A stretch of DNA of 64,000 nt from Blastococcus sp. HT6-4 (GCF_039679125.1 NZ_CP155551.1:1054001-1118000); one strand, 5' to 3'; counted from the first letter of the stretch, positions 1 to 8,905 are shown. Made by a program: numbers and translations. The notes: generated from the sequence alone by a model not told the origin.

Positions 1-6
1 CGCGAC

Positions 7-834
7 ATGGGGACGACGCGGCGGGGTGCGGATGCACCCATCGGCATCTTCGACTCGGGCGTCGGTGGGCTCACCGTCGCCCGCGCGGTGCTGGACCAGT
101 TGCCGCACGAGGCGGTCCGCTACATCGGGGACACGGCGAACGGGCCCTATGGCCCGCTGCCGATCGCCGAGGTGCGCCGGCACTCGCTCGCGGTGATGGA
201 CGAGCTCGTCGACAGCGGCGTGAAGCTGCTCGTGGTCGCCTGCAACTCGGCCAGCGCCGCCTCGCTGCGCGATGCCCGCGAGCGCTACGACGTACCGGTG
301 GTGGAGGTCGTGCTGCCCGCCGCCCGCCGGGCGATCGCCGCCACCCGCAACGGCCGGATCGGCGTGATCGGCACCCAGGCCACGGTCACCAGCGGCGCTT
401 ACGACGACGCGTTCGCCGCCGCCGCGCACGTGACCGTCACCTCGGCGGCGTGCCCGAGCTTCGTCGACTTCGTCGAGCGCGGGGTGACCAGCGGCCGGCA
501 GCTGCTGGGCCTGGCCCAGTCCTACCTCGACCCGCTCCTGGTGGCCGGGGTGGACACCGTCGTGCTCGGCTGCACCCACTACCCCCTGCTCACCGGCGTG
601 CTGTCGGTGGTGCTCGGCGACGAGGTCACGCTCGTCTCCAGCGCGGAGGAGACCGCCAAGGACGTGTACCGGGTGCTCACCCGTACCGACCTGCTGCGCG
701 ACCCCGGCGCGGCACCCCCGGAGCACGTCTTCCTGGCCACCGGCGACCCGGAGCCGTTCGCCCGGCTGGGCCGGCGGTTCCTCGGCCCCGAGGTCGGCGC
801 GGTGCTCAGCGCCGGACGGGTGGGGGCCGCGTGA
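7..834 (+). CDS. murI: Glutamate racemase MurI
   Basis: Interconverts L- and D-glutamate in the cytoplasm to supply D-Glu for peptidoglycan. The 275-residue length is normal for the family. The N-terminal FDSGVGG motif holds Asp16 and Ser17. The two catalytic cysteines are visible as ACNSAS (Cys79) and GCTHYP (Cys189). The ATG at 7 is the first in frame and gives the family-typical N-terminus. The stop overlaps the next gene's GTG by 4 bp, so the two are probably translationally coupled. In mycobacteria murI is followed by the same metallo-beta-lactamase-fold gene, then rph and rdgB. Confidence 0.97.
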   Translation: MGTTRRGADAPIGIFDSGVGGLTVARAVLDQLPHEAVRYIGDTANGPYGPLPIAEVRRHSLAVMDELVDSGVKLLVVACNSASAASLRDARERYDVPVVEVVLPAARRAIAATRNGRIGVIGTQATVTSGAYDDAFAAAAHVTVTSAACPSFVDFVERGVTSGRQLLGLAQSYLDPLLVAGVDTVVLGCTHYPLLTGVLSVVLGDEVTLVSSAEETAKDVYRVLTRTDLLRDPGAAPPEHVFLATGDPEPFARLGRRFLGPEVGAVLSAGRVGAA

Positions 835-1574
835 AGCTCACGGTCGTCGGGTGCTGCGGCAGCGGCCCCGGTCCCGACTCGCCCGCGTCCTGCTACCTGG
901 TCGAGCACGACGGCTTCCGGTTGGTGCTCGACCTGGGCAACGGCTCCTTCGGTGCCCTGCAGGGCCTGGTCGACCCGGGGAGCATCGACGCGGTCTTCCT
1001 CTCGCACCTGCACGCCGACCACTGCCTCGACGTGGCGCCGTTCGTGGTGTGGCACCGCTACTCGGGCCGGTCGCGCGGTTCGGTCGTGCCGCTGTACGCG
1101 CCGGTGGGTGCCGAGCGCCGGCTGGCGCTGGCCTACGACCTGGACGGCGACGGGCTCACCGACGTCTTCGACTTCGTGCCCGTGGGTCCGGGGGCGCTGA
1201 CCATCGGGCCGTTCGAGGTGGCGCTCGCGCGCACGGCCCATCCGGTCGAGACCTACGCCATCCGGCTCACGGCCGGAGGCCGGTCCCTGGTCTACACCGG
1301 CGACACGGGGCCGTGCGACCGCGTCGTCGAGCTGGCCCGGGGCGCCGACGTGCTGCTGGCCGAGGCCGCGCATCCCGACAACGTCCCCGAGCAGCCGCCG
1401 GGGCTGCACCTGACCGGCCGGCAGGCCGCCCAGCACGCGGCGGCGGCCGGGGTGGGCCGGCTGCTGCTCACGCACATCCCCGCCTGGGTCGACCACATCG
1501 GGCAGCTGTTCGCCGCGAGCTCGGTGTTCCCGGAGACCGAGCTGGTGCAGCCGAAGGCTGTGTACGAGCTCTAG
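831..1574 (+). CDS. Metallo-beta-lactamase-fold hydrolase, probable class II-like cyclic nucleotide phosphodiesterase
   Basis: A 247-residue MBL-fold protein with the metal-binding HLHADH motif at residues 59-64, a later YTGDTGPCD segment carrying a metal-ligand Asp, and a C-terminal LTHIPAW histidine. It sits directly after murI, as Rv1339 does in M. tuberculosis. Rv1339 is reported as an atypical class II cAMP phosphodiesterase, so cAMP hydrolysis is the likely role; this is inferred from synteny and fold. The GTG at 831 overlaps the murI stop and gives the N-terminus MKLTVVGC, typical of this family. A longer upstream in-frame opening within murI is not used. Confidence 0.9.
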   Translation: MKLTVVGCCGSGPGPDSPASCYLVEHDGFRLVLDLGNGSFGALQGLVDPGSIDAVFLSHLHADHCLDVAPFVVWHRYSGRSRGSVVPLYAPVGAERRLALAYDLDGDGLTDVFDFVPVGPGALTIGPFEVALARTAHPVETYAIRLTAGGRSLVYTGDTGPCDRVVELARGADVLLAEAAHPDNVPEQPPGLHLTGRQAAQHAAAAGVGRLLLTHIPAWVDHIGQLFAASSVFPETELVQPKAVYEL

Positions 1575-1656
1575 GCGACCCGTCACCGGTGACGCGGCCG
1601 CGGCCTGTCGGCCGTCGGGCCGCGAGCGGTTGCCGCGGCCCCGGCGGCCGGGCAGC

Positions 1657-2610
1657 GTGACCGGCGTGGCCGACGAGGAACGCGACGGTGTGGCGCTGAC
1701 CAGCCTGGACTCACCTCTCGGTGACGGGCTGGGGGTGACCAAACGGGCGCTGGTGGACCACCTCGACGCCGTCGCCGACCGATTGGTCCCGCTGCTCGCG
1801 GGGCGCCCGCTGTCGGTGGTGCGGGTACGCCCCGGGCAGGCGCCGTTCATGCAGCGCAACGTGGCGAAGGGAGCGCCGCCCTGGGTGCGCACGGTGGCGG
1901 TGTGGGCGGAGTCGGCGCACCGCGAGGTGCACCAGGTGCTCTGCGACGACCGCCGGACGCTGCTGTGGCTGGCCAACCAGCGGGCGGTGGAGTTCCACGT
2001 GCCGTTCCTGCCGGCCGGCTCCCGGGAGCCGACCGGGCTGGTGCTCGACCTGGACCCGCCCGACGGCGCCGACTTCTCCGCGGTCGTCACCGTCGCCCGG
2101 CTGGCCCGGCGGGTGCTGGAGGAGGCCGGCCTCGCCGGTGCGGTCAAGACCAGCGGCTCCTCGGGGCTGCACGTGGTGGTGCCCGTGCACGGGTCGCCGG
2201 TCGAGGACGTCGCCGCCGCCACGCGGGCGCTCGCGCAGCGGGTCGCCGAGCTGGACCCCGGCATCGCGACGACGGCGTTCCTGAAGGAGGAGCGGCACGG
2301 CCGCGTGTTCGTGGACTCCACCCGCTCGGGCACGGGCACCGTGGTCGCCGCCTACAGCCCGCGGGTGCGGCCGGGCCTGCCGGTGTCGGCCCCCGTGGCC
2401 TGGGCCGACCTCGACGCGGTGCGGCCCGGCGACGTCACTGTCACGGGCGCGGCAGCGCGCCTCGCCGACTGGTCGGCGCTGCTCCCCGGACCGCAGCAGC
2501 TGCCGCCCGACCTGCTCGCCGAGGGCCGCGCCATCCCGGTGGCCCGGGTGCAGGCGATGCACGAGGGGAAGCGGCGGGCACGGGCCCGGCGGGCCGCCGG
2601 AGGTGGCTGA
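1657..2610 (+). CDS. Stand-alone LigD-type DNA polymerase/primase domain protein
   Basis: About 317 residues corresponding only to the archaeo-eukaryotic-primase-like polymerase domain of bacterial LigD (non-homologous end joining). Visible motifs are the metal-binding DLDPPDG (Asp131, Asp133), KTSGSSGLHV (the SG..G.H nucleotide-binding motif) and VDSTRSGTG with a later YSPR. No ligase or 3'-phosphoesterase domain follows, and no Ku gene is nearby. Actinobacteria often encode such separate polymerase units (M. tuberculosis Rv3730c type), and function in gap filling or ribonucleotide insertion during end repair is inferred. The GTG at 1657 is preferred over the TTG at 1630; GTG 1666 is also possible. 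Confidence 0.88.
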   Translation: MTGVADEERDGVALTSLDSPLGDGLGVTKRALVDHLDAVADRLVPLLAGRPLSVVRVRPGQAPFMQRNVAKGAPPWVRTVAVWAESAHREVHQVLCDDRRTLLWLANQRAVEFHVPFLPAGSREPTGLVLDLDPPDGADFSAVVTVARLARRVLEEAGLAGAVKTSGSSGLHVVVPVHGSPVEDVAAATRALAQRVAELDPGIATTAFLKEERHGRVFVDSTRSGTGTVVAAYSPRVRPGLPVSAPVAWADLDAVRPGDVTVTGAAARLADWSALLPGPQQLPPDLLAEGRAIPVARVQAMHEGKRRARARRAAGGG

Positions 2611-2792
2611 TCGTCGCCCGTACCAGGAGGTTCTGAAACATTTGCGGAAGGTGTTGCGCACCTCCGCTGGGTGACGCTACGTTGACGCCACGTCGACGGT
2701 GATGCCTATCACGAACCGGGCCCGGTGTGTCGGCGTACCTCCTCCTCGGTCGCCGCTGCCGTCGGCCGCGGCTCTCCTCCGAAAGGTCCACC

Positions 2793-3668
2793 GTGCCCAT
2801 TCCACGCCTGTTGGCGCGCGCCTCCGCGGCGCTCGCCCTCACGCTGGCGACGGTCGTCGCCACGTCGGTCCCCGCCTCCGCCGACCCCTCCTGGTGGCGG
2901 GGCCCCGCGCCCACGCAGTCCAGCATCACCGCCGAACGCGGCCCGTTCTCCGTCTCGTCGACGTCGGTGTCGGACTGGTACACCCCCGGCTTCGGGTCGG
3001 CCACGATCTACTACCCGACCAGCACCACGTCGGGCAGGTTCGGGGGCGTCGCCATCTCCCCCGGGTACACCGCGTCGGAGTCGACGATCGCCTGGCTCGG
3101 CCCGCGGATCGCCTCCCAGGGCTTCGTCGTCATCACCTTCAACACCAACTCCCGCTACGACCAGCCGAACTCGCGCGGTGACCAGCTCCTCGCCGCGCTG
3201 GACTACCTGACCGGGTCCAGCTCGGTCCGTTCCCGGGTCGACGCCTCCCGGCTGGCGGTGATGGGCCACTCGATGGGCGGTGGTGGTGCCCTGGAGGCGG
3301 CCAAGGACCGGCCCTCCCTGCAGGCGGCGATCCCGCTCACCGGCTGGAACACGGACAAGACCTGGTACGAGGTGACGACGCCCACCCTGGTGATCGGTGC
3401 CGAGGAGGACACCGTCGCGCCGGTGGACAGCCACTCCATCCCGTTCTACAACAACCTGACCAATGCGCAGGAGCGGGCCTACCTCGAGCTGAACAACGCG
3501 AGCCACTTCGCGCCGAACAGCCCGAACGACGACATCGCGTCGAGCTCCATCGCCTGGCTGAAGCGGTTCGTGGACGACGACACCCGGTACACGCAGTTCC
3601 TCTGCCCGGGCCCGACGGTGTCGTACTTCGGCAGCATCTCGGACTACCGGGCCACCTGCCCCATGTGA
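2793..3668 (+). CDS. Secreted cutinase / polyester hydrolase of the PET-hydrolase (type I) group
   Basis: Secreted serine hydrolase of 291 residues. Residues 1-30 form a signal peptide with a predicted cut after ASA. The fold markers match actinobacterial cutinases such as TfCut2: ISPGYT with oxyanion Tyr92, [12 protein letters not shown] with nucleophile Ser160 and Met161, Trp185 in the substrate cleft, Asp206 in GAEEDT, His238 in NASHFAP, and the C-terminal [13 protein letters not shown] block. Cys271 and Cys289 should form the conserved C-terminal disulfide. The extra disulfide of IsPETase (type II) is absent. The GTG at 2793 follows a GAAAGG ribosome site and starts a clean signal peptide. 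Natural substrates are probably cutin-like polyesters or triglycerides; PET activity is an inference. Confidence 0.93.
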   Translation: MPIPRLLARASAALALTLATVVATSVPASADPSWWRGPAPTQSSITAERGPFSVSSTSVSDWYTPGFGSATIYYPTSTTSGRFGGVAISPGYTASESTIAWLGPRIASQGFVVITFNTNSRYDQPNSRGDQLLAALDYLTGSSSVRSRVDASRLAVMGHSMGGGGALEAAKDRPSLQAAIPLTGWNTDKTWYEVTTPTLVIGAEEDTVAPVDSHSIPFYNNLTNAQERAYLELNNASHFAPNSPNDDIASSSIAWLKRFVDDDTRYTQFLCPGPTVSYFGSISDYRATCPM

Positions 3669-3687
3669 TGAGCAGCCGGTAGCACGG

Positions 3688-3721
3688 CGGGCGGGCTCCG
3701 ATCTCGGTCGGGGCCCGCCCG
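3688..3721 (+). terminator. Hairpin terminator after the cutinase gene
   Basis: Arms CGGGCGGGCTCC (3688-3699) and GGGGCCCGCCCG (3710-3721) pair with one G-T wobble around a 10-nt loop, 20 bp after the cutinase stop. There is no long T run, which is usual in very GC-rich actinobacteria. Confidence 0.65.
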
Positions 3722-3741
3722 TCCTGTCCTACGCTGCCACT

Positions 3742-4332
3742 GTGGCGGAGCCCCCGGTGGAGATCGTGCGGCAGGCGGCGCGCACGCTCCTGGAGGGGCG
3801 GCGGCTGGACACCGGCACGCTCGCCACCGAGCTCAGCATCGCCCGGGCGACGCTGTTCCGCCGGGCCGGCAACCGGGACGCGATCCTGGGGGAGGCGGTG
3901 GGCTACCTCGCCCGGCGAACCCTGCGGGCGATCGAGCGGGAGTACGACGCCCGTCCCGCGGAAGCCGAGCCCCCGGGGCGGCTCCGCTGCCTCGCCGTCA
4001 GCGAGGACTTCCGCTACGCGCTCAGCACCGCCGGTGTCGTCCGGCGGCTGCTCGACGAGGAGCCGGCGACGGCGATCCGGGTCTTCACCGATCCGCAGGG
4101 GCGTGTGCAGCCGCGGGTCGTCGAGGACTACACCGCGCTCTTCCAGCGCGACGTCGACGAGCTCGGCCTGGTCCCGCAGGTGCCGGTCCCGCTCCTGGCG
4201 CTGGCGGTCGTCCGGTTGGGCGAGTCCTTCCTGTACTCCGACGTGCTGGCCGCGCGCGCCCCGGACCTCAAGGCCGCGACCACGGTGATCGACGCGCTGG
4301 TCACGAGCGTCTTCGGCCTCGACGGCCGCTGA
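3742..4332 (+). CDS. QsdR/TetR-type transcriptional regulator
   Basis: A 196-residue regulator with an N-terminal helix-turn-helix at about residues 10-50 (LATELSIARATLFRRAG) and an alpha-helical C-terminal ligand domain. The ARATLFRRAGNRD stretch followed by long helices is typical of the QsdR family, named for the regulator of lactone degradation in Rhodococcus. It lies immediately downstream of the cutinase on the same strand but after a terminator, so control of the cutinase is possible and untested. Start GTG at 3742; no strong ribosome site is visible. Confidence 0.85.
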   Translation: MAEPPVEIVRQAARTLLEGRRLDTGTLATELSIARATLFRRAGNRDAILGEAVGYLARRTLRAIEREYDARPAEAEPPGRLRCLAVSEDFRYALSTAGVVRRLLDEEPATAIRVFTDPQGRVQPRVVEDYTALFQRDVDELGLVPQVPVPLLALAVVRLGESFLYSDVLAARAPDLKAATTVIDALVTSVFGLDGR

Positions 4333-4416
4333 CCGGCTCGTCCCCAGCTGCGCGCCGCGTCCACAGACCGGCCGCCGGCCGTCCGGATGTCGGTACCGCC
4401 CCGCAGGCTGACCGGC

Positions 4417-4893
4417 ATGACCGATCCGCAGACCCTCGCCTGGCTCGACCAGGAGGACGCCCGGCTGGCACGGACGATCCGCGCCCACCGGGTCGCCGTG
4501 CAGTACGTGATGCGGGGGGAGGAGTCCGACGAACCCCCGTTCGGCTACACCGTCGGCCTGTTCGGGGTCGCCCACCCCGAGCTGGTCGTGGTGGGCGTCG
4601 GGCACGAGACGGCCTGCGGCCTGCTGAACGGGGTGGCCGGTCAGGTGCTCGCGGGCCGAGACCCGGTGGCCGGCGAGGTGATCGCCGACGGCCCGGAGCC
4701 GATCGTCGTCGAGCAGCTGCCCAACCCGGGGGAGGTGCTGTTCAGCGCCAACCGCTTCTACCAGCGCCCCGACGAGTACTCCGTGCCCGCCTACCAGCTC
4801 ACCTGGGCGCACCCGGACGGTGGCTTCCCGTGGGACCCGGGGTACCCCTGCCCGCCGTCGTGCCAGCCGCGGCCGGGCACCTGGCGGGCGTGA
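4417..4893 (+). CDS. DUF4262 domain protein
   Basis: A 158-residue protein matching DUF4262: an N-terminal helix, then YTVGLFG and HPELVVVG, then FYQRP and [11 protein letters not shown] near the C-terminus. Function is unknown for the family. The C-terminal Pro/Cys-rich tail ([14 protein letters not shown]) is visible. The ATG at 4417 gives the usual MTDPQ start; an in-frame ATG at 4387 would add 10 residues. It is convergent with the peroxiredoxin gene, with 5 bp between them. Confidence 0.85.
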   Translation: MTDPQTLAWLDQEDARLARTIRAHRVAVQYVMRGEESDEPPFGYTVGLFGVAHPELVVVGVGHETACGLLNGVAGQVLAGRDPVAGEVIADGPEPIVVEQLPNPGEVLFSANRFYQRPDEYSVPAYQLTWAHPDGGFPWDPGYPCPPSCQPRPGTWRA

Positions 4894-4898
4894 CCGCG

Positions 4899-5387
4899 TC
4901 AGCCGAGGCCGAGCTCGCGGCGCAGCTTGGCGACGTGGCCGGTGGCCTTGACGTTGTAGGACGCCTTCTCGATCCGGCCCTCGGCATCGACGATGAACGT
5001 CGACCGGATCACGCCGACGGCCTCCTTGCCGTACAGCTTCTTGGGGCCGTAGGCGCCGTAGGCCTGCAGCACCTGCTTGTCCGGGTCGGAGACCAGCGTG
5101 ATCTGCAGCCCCTCCTCCTCCCGGAACCGGGCGAGCTTCTCGACCGGGTCGGGGGAGATGCCGAGGATGTCCAGGCCCGCCTCGGCCAGGTCGCCGGCCG
5201 CGGCGGTGAAGTCGACGGCCTGCGTGGTGCAGCCGGGGGTGAGCGCGGCGGGGTAGCAGTAGACGATCACGCGGCGGCCGCGGTAGTCGGCCAGCGACAC
5301 CGGGTTGCCATCGGCGTCAGGCAGGGTGAACTCCGGCGCCGGGTCGCCGGCAGCCAGGCGGACGGGTACGGCGTCGGTCTCGGTCAT
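4899..5387 (-). CDS. bcp: Bcp-type peroxiredoxin (thiol peroxidase)
   Basis: Cytoplasmic peroxiredoxin of the AhpC/TSA-Bcp family, reducing H2O2 and organic peroxides with thioredoxin or another thiol. The peroxidatic Cys lies in LTPGCTTQA. The resolving Cys that E. coli Bcp carries five residues later is absent (QAVDF here), so this is a one-Cys-type Bcp. Other landmarks are GDPAPEFTLPD near the N-terminus, ISPDPVEK, and RSTFIVDAEG near the C-terminus. The ATG at 5387 is chosen; an ATG three codons upstream (5396) is also possible. Confidence 0.92.
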   Translation of the reverse strand: MTETDAVPVRLAAGDPAPEFTLPDADGNPVSLADYRGRRVIVYCYPAALTPGCTTQAVDFTAAAGDLAEAGLDILGISPDPVEKLARFREEEGLQITLVSDPDKQVLQAYGAYGPKKLYGKEAVGVIRSTFIVDAEGRIEKASYNVKATGHVAKLRRELGLG

Positions 5388-5439
5388 GCCGCGCATCCTG
5401 CCGTGTCGTGGCGCCCCGCTCGCAAGGGGGCGGCGCGAC

Positions 5440-5844
5440 TCACCCGGGGAGAAACGAGAAGCGCACCTGGCGCTGGTGGTTGTCGGCGTTGGTGTCGACC
5501 AGGCAGATCCGTTGCCAGGTGCCCAGCATGAGCCGGCCCTCCAGCACCGGCACGCTGGCGTGCGGGGGCACGAACGCCGGCAGCACGTGGTCGCGGCCGT
5601 GCCCCGGGGAGCCGTGGCGGTGCCGCCACCGGTCGTCGCGCGGGAGCAGCTCGTCCAGCTGGGCCAGCAGGTCGTCGTCGCTCCCGGAGCCGGTCTCCAG
5701 GATCGCCAGACCCGCCGTGGCGTGCGGCACGAAGACGTGCAGCAGGCCGTCGTCCTCCGACCGCACGAAGTCGGCGCACTCGTCGGTCAGGTCGACGACG
5801 ACGGGGACCCCGCCGGTCCGGACGGCACGAAGTTCCGATCTCAT
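5440..5844 (-). CDS. YjbQ/UPF0047 family protein
   Basis: A 134-residue member of the YjbQ family (TIGR00149; some members show weak thiamin-phosphate synthase activity, and the physiological role is unsettled). Conserved pieces are VFVPHATAGLAILE, the acidic DDDLLAQLDELLP, WRHRHG, HVLPAFVPPHASVPV and GTWQRICLVDTNAD. The histidines and acidic residues in these blocks form the family's putative metal site. It lies 52 bp upstream of bcp on the same strand, so the two may share a transcript. Confidence 0.92.
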   Translation of the reverse strand: MRSELRAVRTGGVPVVVDLTDECADFVRSEDDGLLHVFVPHATAGLAILETGSGSDDDLLAQLDELLPRDDRWRHRHGSPGHGRDHVLPAFVPPHASVPVLEGRLMLGTWQRICLVDTNADNHQRQVRFSFLPG

Positions 5845-5908
5845 GACCCCGATCCTGCCCGGCGTCCCCGCCTGCTGCGTGCCCGAGCCGCGCGGACGGC
5901 CCCGCAGG

Positions 5909-6661
5909 TCAGCCGGAGCGCTCGTCGGCCGGTTTCTCCGACAGGAGCGCCCGCAGGTGCGCGACCTCCTCGGTGAGCGCCTGCAGGTCCCGCCGGGTGA
6001 CCGCCTCGGTCTCCTCGCCCACCTGCTGCACGCGCTCGACCAGCCAGGAGGCGAACGTGGCGGTGACCACGCCGAGCAGGGCGATGCCGGTGAGCATCAG
6101 GCCGGCGGCGACCACCCGGCCCTCGGTGGTCACCGGGTAGCGGTCGCCGTACCCCACCGTCGTGACGGTCGCGAACGCCCACCACAGCGCCTCCCCGAAC
6201 CCGTCGATGTTCGCCTCGGGGTGGTCGCGCTCGGCGTCGAGCACGGCCAGGGCGGCGACGAACATGAGCAGCGTCGTGGCGCCCACGACGAAGACCGCGA
6301 CGCGGCCGCGCAGCGAGCGCCCGGCGTGCCGGTTGAGCGCGTTGAGCAGGGTGACCAGGCGCAGCAGCCGCAACGGCCGCAGCAGGGGCAGGACGATCAC
6401 GGCGAGGTCGAACAGGTTCGATCGCACGAACGCCCGGCGGTGCTCCGCCAGCCGGAGGCGGACCGCGTAGTCGACGGCGAACCACAGCCAGGTCACCCCG
6501 GCGACCCAGCCGCACACGGCCGGCCAGGGCGGGGGCAGGTCGGGCTCGAGGATCGGCCAGGCGTACGCGGCGAGGAACAGCAGCGCGGCGGTGGTGAGGA
6601 TCCAGTCGGTCGAACGCTCCCAGCGCTCCCGTCGCCGATCGGTCAGGGAGGTCACCGCCAT
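5909..6661 (-). CDS. Voltage-gated-like potassium channel (Kch type)
   Basis: A 250-residue membrane protein. Four hydrophobic segments (about residues 20-38, 47-68, 82-105 with the Arg-rich PLRLLRL S4-like region, and 118-143) precede the pore helix and the selectivity filter TVGYGD near residues 168-172. One more transmembrane helix follows (AAGLMLTGIALLGVVTATF), then a short coiled-coil C-terminus rich in Glu and Arg. The layout matches six-transmembrane bacterial K+ channels without an RCK domain. It is divergent from rph, with 72 bp between the starts. Confidence 0.92.
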   Translation of the reverse strand: MAVTSLTDRRRERWERSTDWILTTAALLFLAAYAWPILEPDLPPPWPAVCGWVAGVTWLWFAVDYAVRLRLAEHRRAFVRSNLFDLAVIVLPLLRPLRLLRLVTLLNALNRHAGRSLRGRVAVFVVGATTLLMFVAALAVLDAERDHPEANIDGFGEALWWAFATVTTVGYGDRYPVTTEGRVVAAGLMLTGIALLGVVTATFASWLVERVQQVGEETEAVTRRDLQALTEEVAHLRALLSEKPADERSG

Positions 6662-6733
6662 GCCTGCCGACGCTAACGGTGCGCCGCGGGTGCGCGCCGT
6701 GGTGGCCCCGGCCGCGCACTACTGTCGGCAGCC

Positions 6734-7456
6734 GTGACCCGCCCCGACGGCCGCACGGCCGATCAGCTCCGCCCGGTGACCATCACCCGCAACTGGCTCG
6801 ACCACGCCGAGGGCTCGGTGCTCGTCGAGTTCGGCCGCACCCGGGTGCTGTGCGCCGCGAGCGTCACCGAGGGGGTGCCGCGCTGGCGCAAGGGCTCGGG
6901 GCTCGGGTGGGTCACCGCCGAGTACTCGATGCTGCCGCGGGCCACGCACACCCGCAGCGACCGCGAGTCGGTGCGCGGGAAGATCGGCGGCCGCACCCAC
7001 GAGATCAGCCGGCTCATCGGACGCTCGCTGCGCGCCTCGATCGACCTCGGGGCGCTGGGGGAGAACAGCATCGCCATCGACTGCGACGTCCTCCAGGCCG
7101 ACGGCGGAACGCGCACCGCCGCGATCACCGGCGCCTACGTGGCGCTCGCCGACGCCGTCTCGTGGCTCGGCGACCGCAGGAAGCTCGCCAAGCCGAACCC
7201 CCTGGCGCAGTCGGTGGCGGCGGTCAGCGTCGGCGTCATCGACGGCGAACCGCGGCTGGACCTCGCCTACGAGGAGGACGTGCGGGCCGGCACGGACATG
7301 AACGTGGTCTGCACCGGCGACGGCGGCTTCGTCGAGGTACAGGGCACGGCCGAGGGCGCCGTCTTCGACCGGCCGACGCTCGACGCCCTGCTGGACCTGG
7401 CCGTCGCCGGCTGCGCCGAGCTGACCCGCCTGCAGGCCGCGGCGCTGTCCCGATGA
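6734..7456 (+). CDS. rph: Ribonuclease PH
   Basis: Phosphorolytic 3'-5' exoribonuclease that trims tRNA 3' ends; cytoplasmic hexamer. The 240 residues have the N-terminal [12 protein letters not shown] motif, then [15 protein letters not shown], the arginine-rich [16 protein letters not shown] substrate loop, SLRASIDL, and [14 protein letters not shown], as in classical RNase PH. The GTG at 6734 gives the family N-terminus. The stop overlaps the rdgB ATG by 4 bp, consistent with translational coupling. The rph-rdgB order is conserved in actinobacteria. Confidence 0.97.
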   Translation: MTRPDGRTADQLRPVTITRNWLDHAEGSVLVEFGRTRVLCAASVTEGVPRWRKGSGLGWVTAEYSMLPRATHTRSDRESVRGKIGGRTHEISRLIGRSLRASIDLGALGENSIAIDCDVLQADGGTRTAAITGAYVALADAVSWLGDRRKLAKPNPLAQSVAAVSVGVIDGEPRLDLAYEEDVRAGTDMNVVCTGDGGFVEVQGTAEGAVFDRPTLDALLDLAVAGCAELTRLQAAALSR

Positions 7457-8064
7457 GCACCCGGCTCCTGCTGGCCACCCGCAACGCCGGCAAGCTCGCG
7501 GAGCTGCAGCGGCTGCTGGAGAGTGCCGTCCCGGGGGTCGAGGTGCTCGGTCTCCGCGACGTCGCAGAGTACCCCGAGGCGCCGGAGACCGGCGCGACCT
7601 TCGCGGAGAACGCGCTGCTCAAGGCCCGGGAGGCGGTCCGGCACACCGGGCTGCCCGCGGTGGCCGACGACTCCGGGCTCACCGTCGACGCGCTCAACGG
7701 CATGCCGGGGGTGCTGTCGGCGCGCTGGTCGGGAAGGCACGGGGACGACGACGCGAACACCGCGCTCCTGCTGGGGCAGCTGGCCGACGTCCCGGACGAG
7801 CGGCGCGGCGCGGCCTTCGTGTGCGCTGCCGCGCTGGTGACCCCGGACGGCACCGAGCGGGTGCTGGAGCGGGAGTGGCGCGGGACCGTGGTCCGGGAGA
7901 AGCGCGGCAGCAACGGCTTCGGCTACGACCCGGTCTTCGTCCCGGCCGGGCTGGAGCGCACCTCCGCGGAGCTGTCGCCGGCGGAGAAGGATGCCCGCAG
8001 CCACCGCGGCCAGGCGTTCGCCGCGCTCGTGCCCGTGCTCGCCGAGGTGCTCGGCGCGCGCTGA
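7453..8064 (+). CDS. rdgB: XTP/dITP diphosphatase (RdgB/HAM1)
   Basis: House-cleaning pyrophosphatase that removes non-canonical purine triphosphates (XTP, dITP). The 203 residues show the family signature at the N-terminus ([13 protein letters not shown]), [28 protein letters not shown] with the catalytic Asp pair, and the C-terminal [13 protein letters not shown] and SHRGQAF blocks. The ATG at 7453 overlaps the rph stop. It ends 7 bp before a convergent small gene. Confidence 0.97.
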   Translation: MSTRLLLATRNAGKLAELQRLLESAVPGVEVLGLRDVAEYPEAPETGATFAENALLKAREAVRHTGLPAVADDSGLTVDALNGMPGVLSARWSGRHGDDDANTALLLGQLADVPDERRGAAFVCAAALVTPDGTERVLEREWRGTVVREKRGSNGFGYDPVFVPAGLERTSAELSPAEKDARSHRGQAFAALVPVLAEVLGAR

Positions 8065-8071
8065 GCCCCGC

Positions 8072-8302
8072 TCAGCCCTGTCGGGGCGCGAGCCCCAGCC
8101 AGGCCGGGAAGTCGTCCTCCTCCGGCTCGGCGTGCCGGCCGCGCCGCGTCGGCTGTTCCTCGCCGGCCACCCGCGCCGCCACGCCGAACTCCGGCGCCCG
8201 GTGCCGGCCACGGGCGGGGACGGCCGCGATCGAGTGGACGACGGCGGCGCGCATCACGGCCGCGGGCAGCCAGGTGGCGCCGGAGAGGGCGGGGGAGGTC
8301 AT
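8072..8302 (-). CDS. Small hypothetical protein
   Basis: A 76-residue protein without a domain I recognise. The first 30 residues are mildly hydrophobic (LSGATWLPAAVMRAAVVHSIAAV), then there is an Arg-rich stretch, and the C-terminus is acidic then aromatic (EEDDFPAWLGL). The support for a real gene is a near-perfect AGGAGGC ribosome site just before the ATG at 8302. No function can be assigned. Confidence 0.6.
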   Translation of the reverse strand: MTSPALSGATWLPAAVMRAAVVHSIAAVPARGRHRAPEFGVAARVAGEEQPTRRGRHAEPEEDDFPAWLGLAPRQG

Positions 8303-8448
8303 GCCTCCTGATCGGCGCGCGGGGCGCCTTGCCCGAGCCCGTGCGGGGCACGTCCACCCACGTGGGTGAACGGCCGGCCGTCGCCCCGTGACCCGGGGCG
8401 CACCGACCCCGCTCAGTAGCCTCCCGGCATGGAGCTCGTGCGCCTGCT

Positions 8449-8802
8449 GTGGTCGGCGTCCACATCCTCGGCCTGTCGTTGATCATCGGCCCGTTCCTGT
8501 TCCAGGTGACCCGGAAGGCCGGCTTCGACACGACGCTGATGCAGGTCGGTGCCCTCACGCAGCTGGTCACCGGTCTGGCCCTGGTGGGGGTGCGGGAGGC
8601 CGGCGACCTGGCCGTGGACCACGTGAAGATCGGCGTCAAGCTGGTCGTCACGGTGCTCGCCGTGGTCACGGTGTTCCTGGCCGCGCGCAAGCAGCAAGCG
8701 GCCGATGCAGGCCGGGCCGATCCGAAGGCGCCGCTGCCGTTCTTCCACACCACCGGCGCGCTGGCGATCCTCAACGTGTTCGTCGCCGTCCTCTGGACCT
8801 GA
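8449..8802 (+). CDS. Small integral membrane protein, N-terminus possibly frameshifted
   Basis: A 117-residue hydrophobic protein with about three to four membrane helices (VHILGLSLIIGPFLFQ, LTQLVTGLALVG, VKLVVTVLAVVTVFLAA, ALAILNVFVAVLW). No ribosome site precedes the GTG at 8449. An out-of-frame ATG at 8429 reads MELVRLL, and one added G near 8447 would fuse it to the VVGVHILG reading. The true start is therefore probably 8429, with a one-base deletion or a sequence error. Function is unknown; the VHILG/FLFQ pattern is common in small actinobacterial membrane proteins. Confidence 0.6.
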   Translation: MVGVHILGLSLIIGPFLFQVTRKAGFDTTLMQVGALTQLVTGLALVGVREAGDLAVDHVKIGVKLVVTVLAVVTVFLAARKQQAADAGRADPKAPLPFFHTTGALAILNVFVAVLWT

Positions 8803-8905
8803 CCGCACCGCAAACCGGAGCCCGCTCGGGAACCGCTGGGCCGCTCCGCTGGGGGGAGATGCCGGCCCGGGCGTGAGGTCGGGCCGGTCCGGGCACAGAT
8901 ACCGG

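Noticed and set aside
2682..2712. Possible TTGACG / TATCAC promoter upstream of the cutinase
   Set aside because: The spacer is 19 bp and the -10 match is poor; GC-rich DNA gives such hits by chance.
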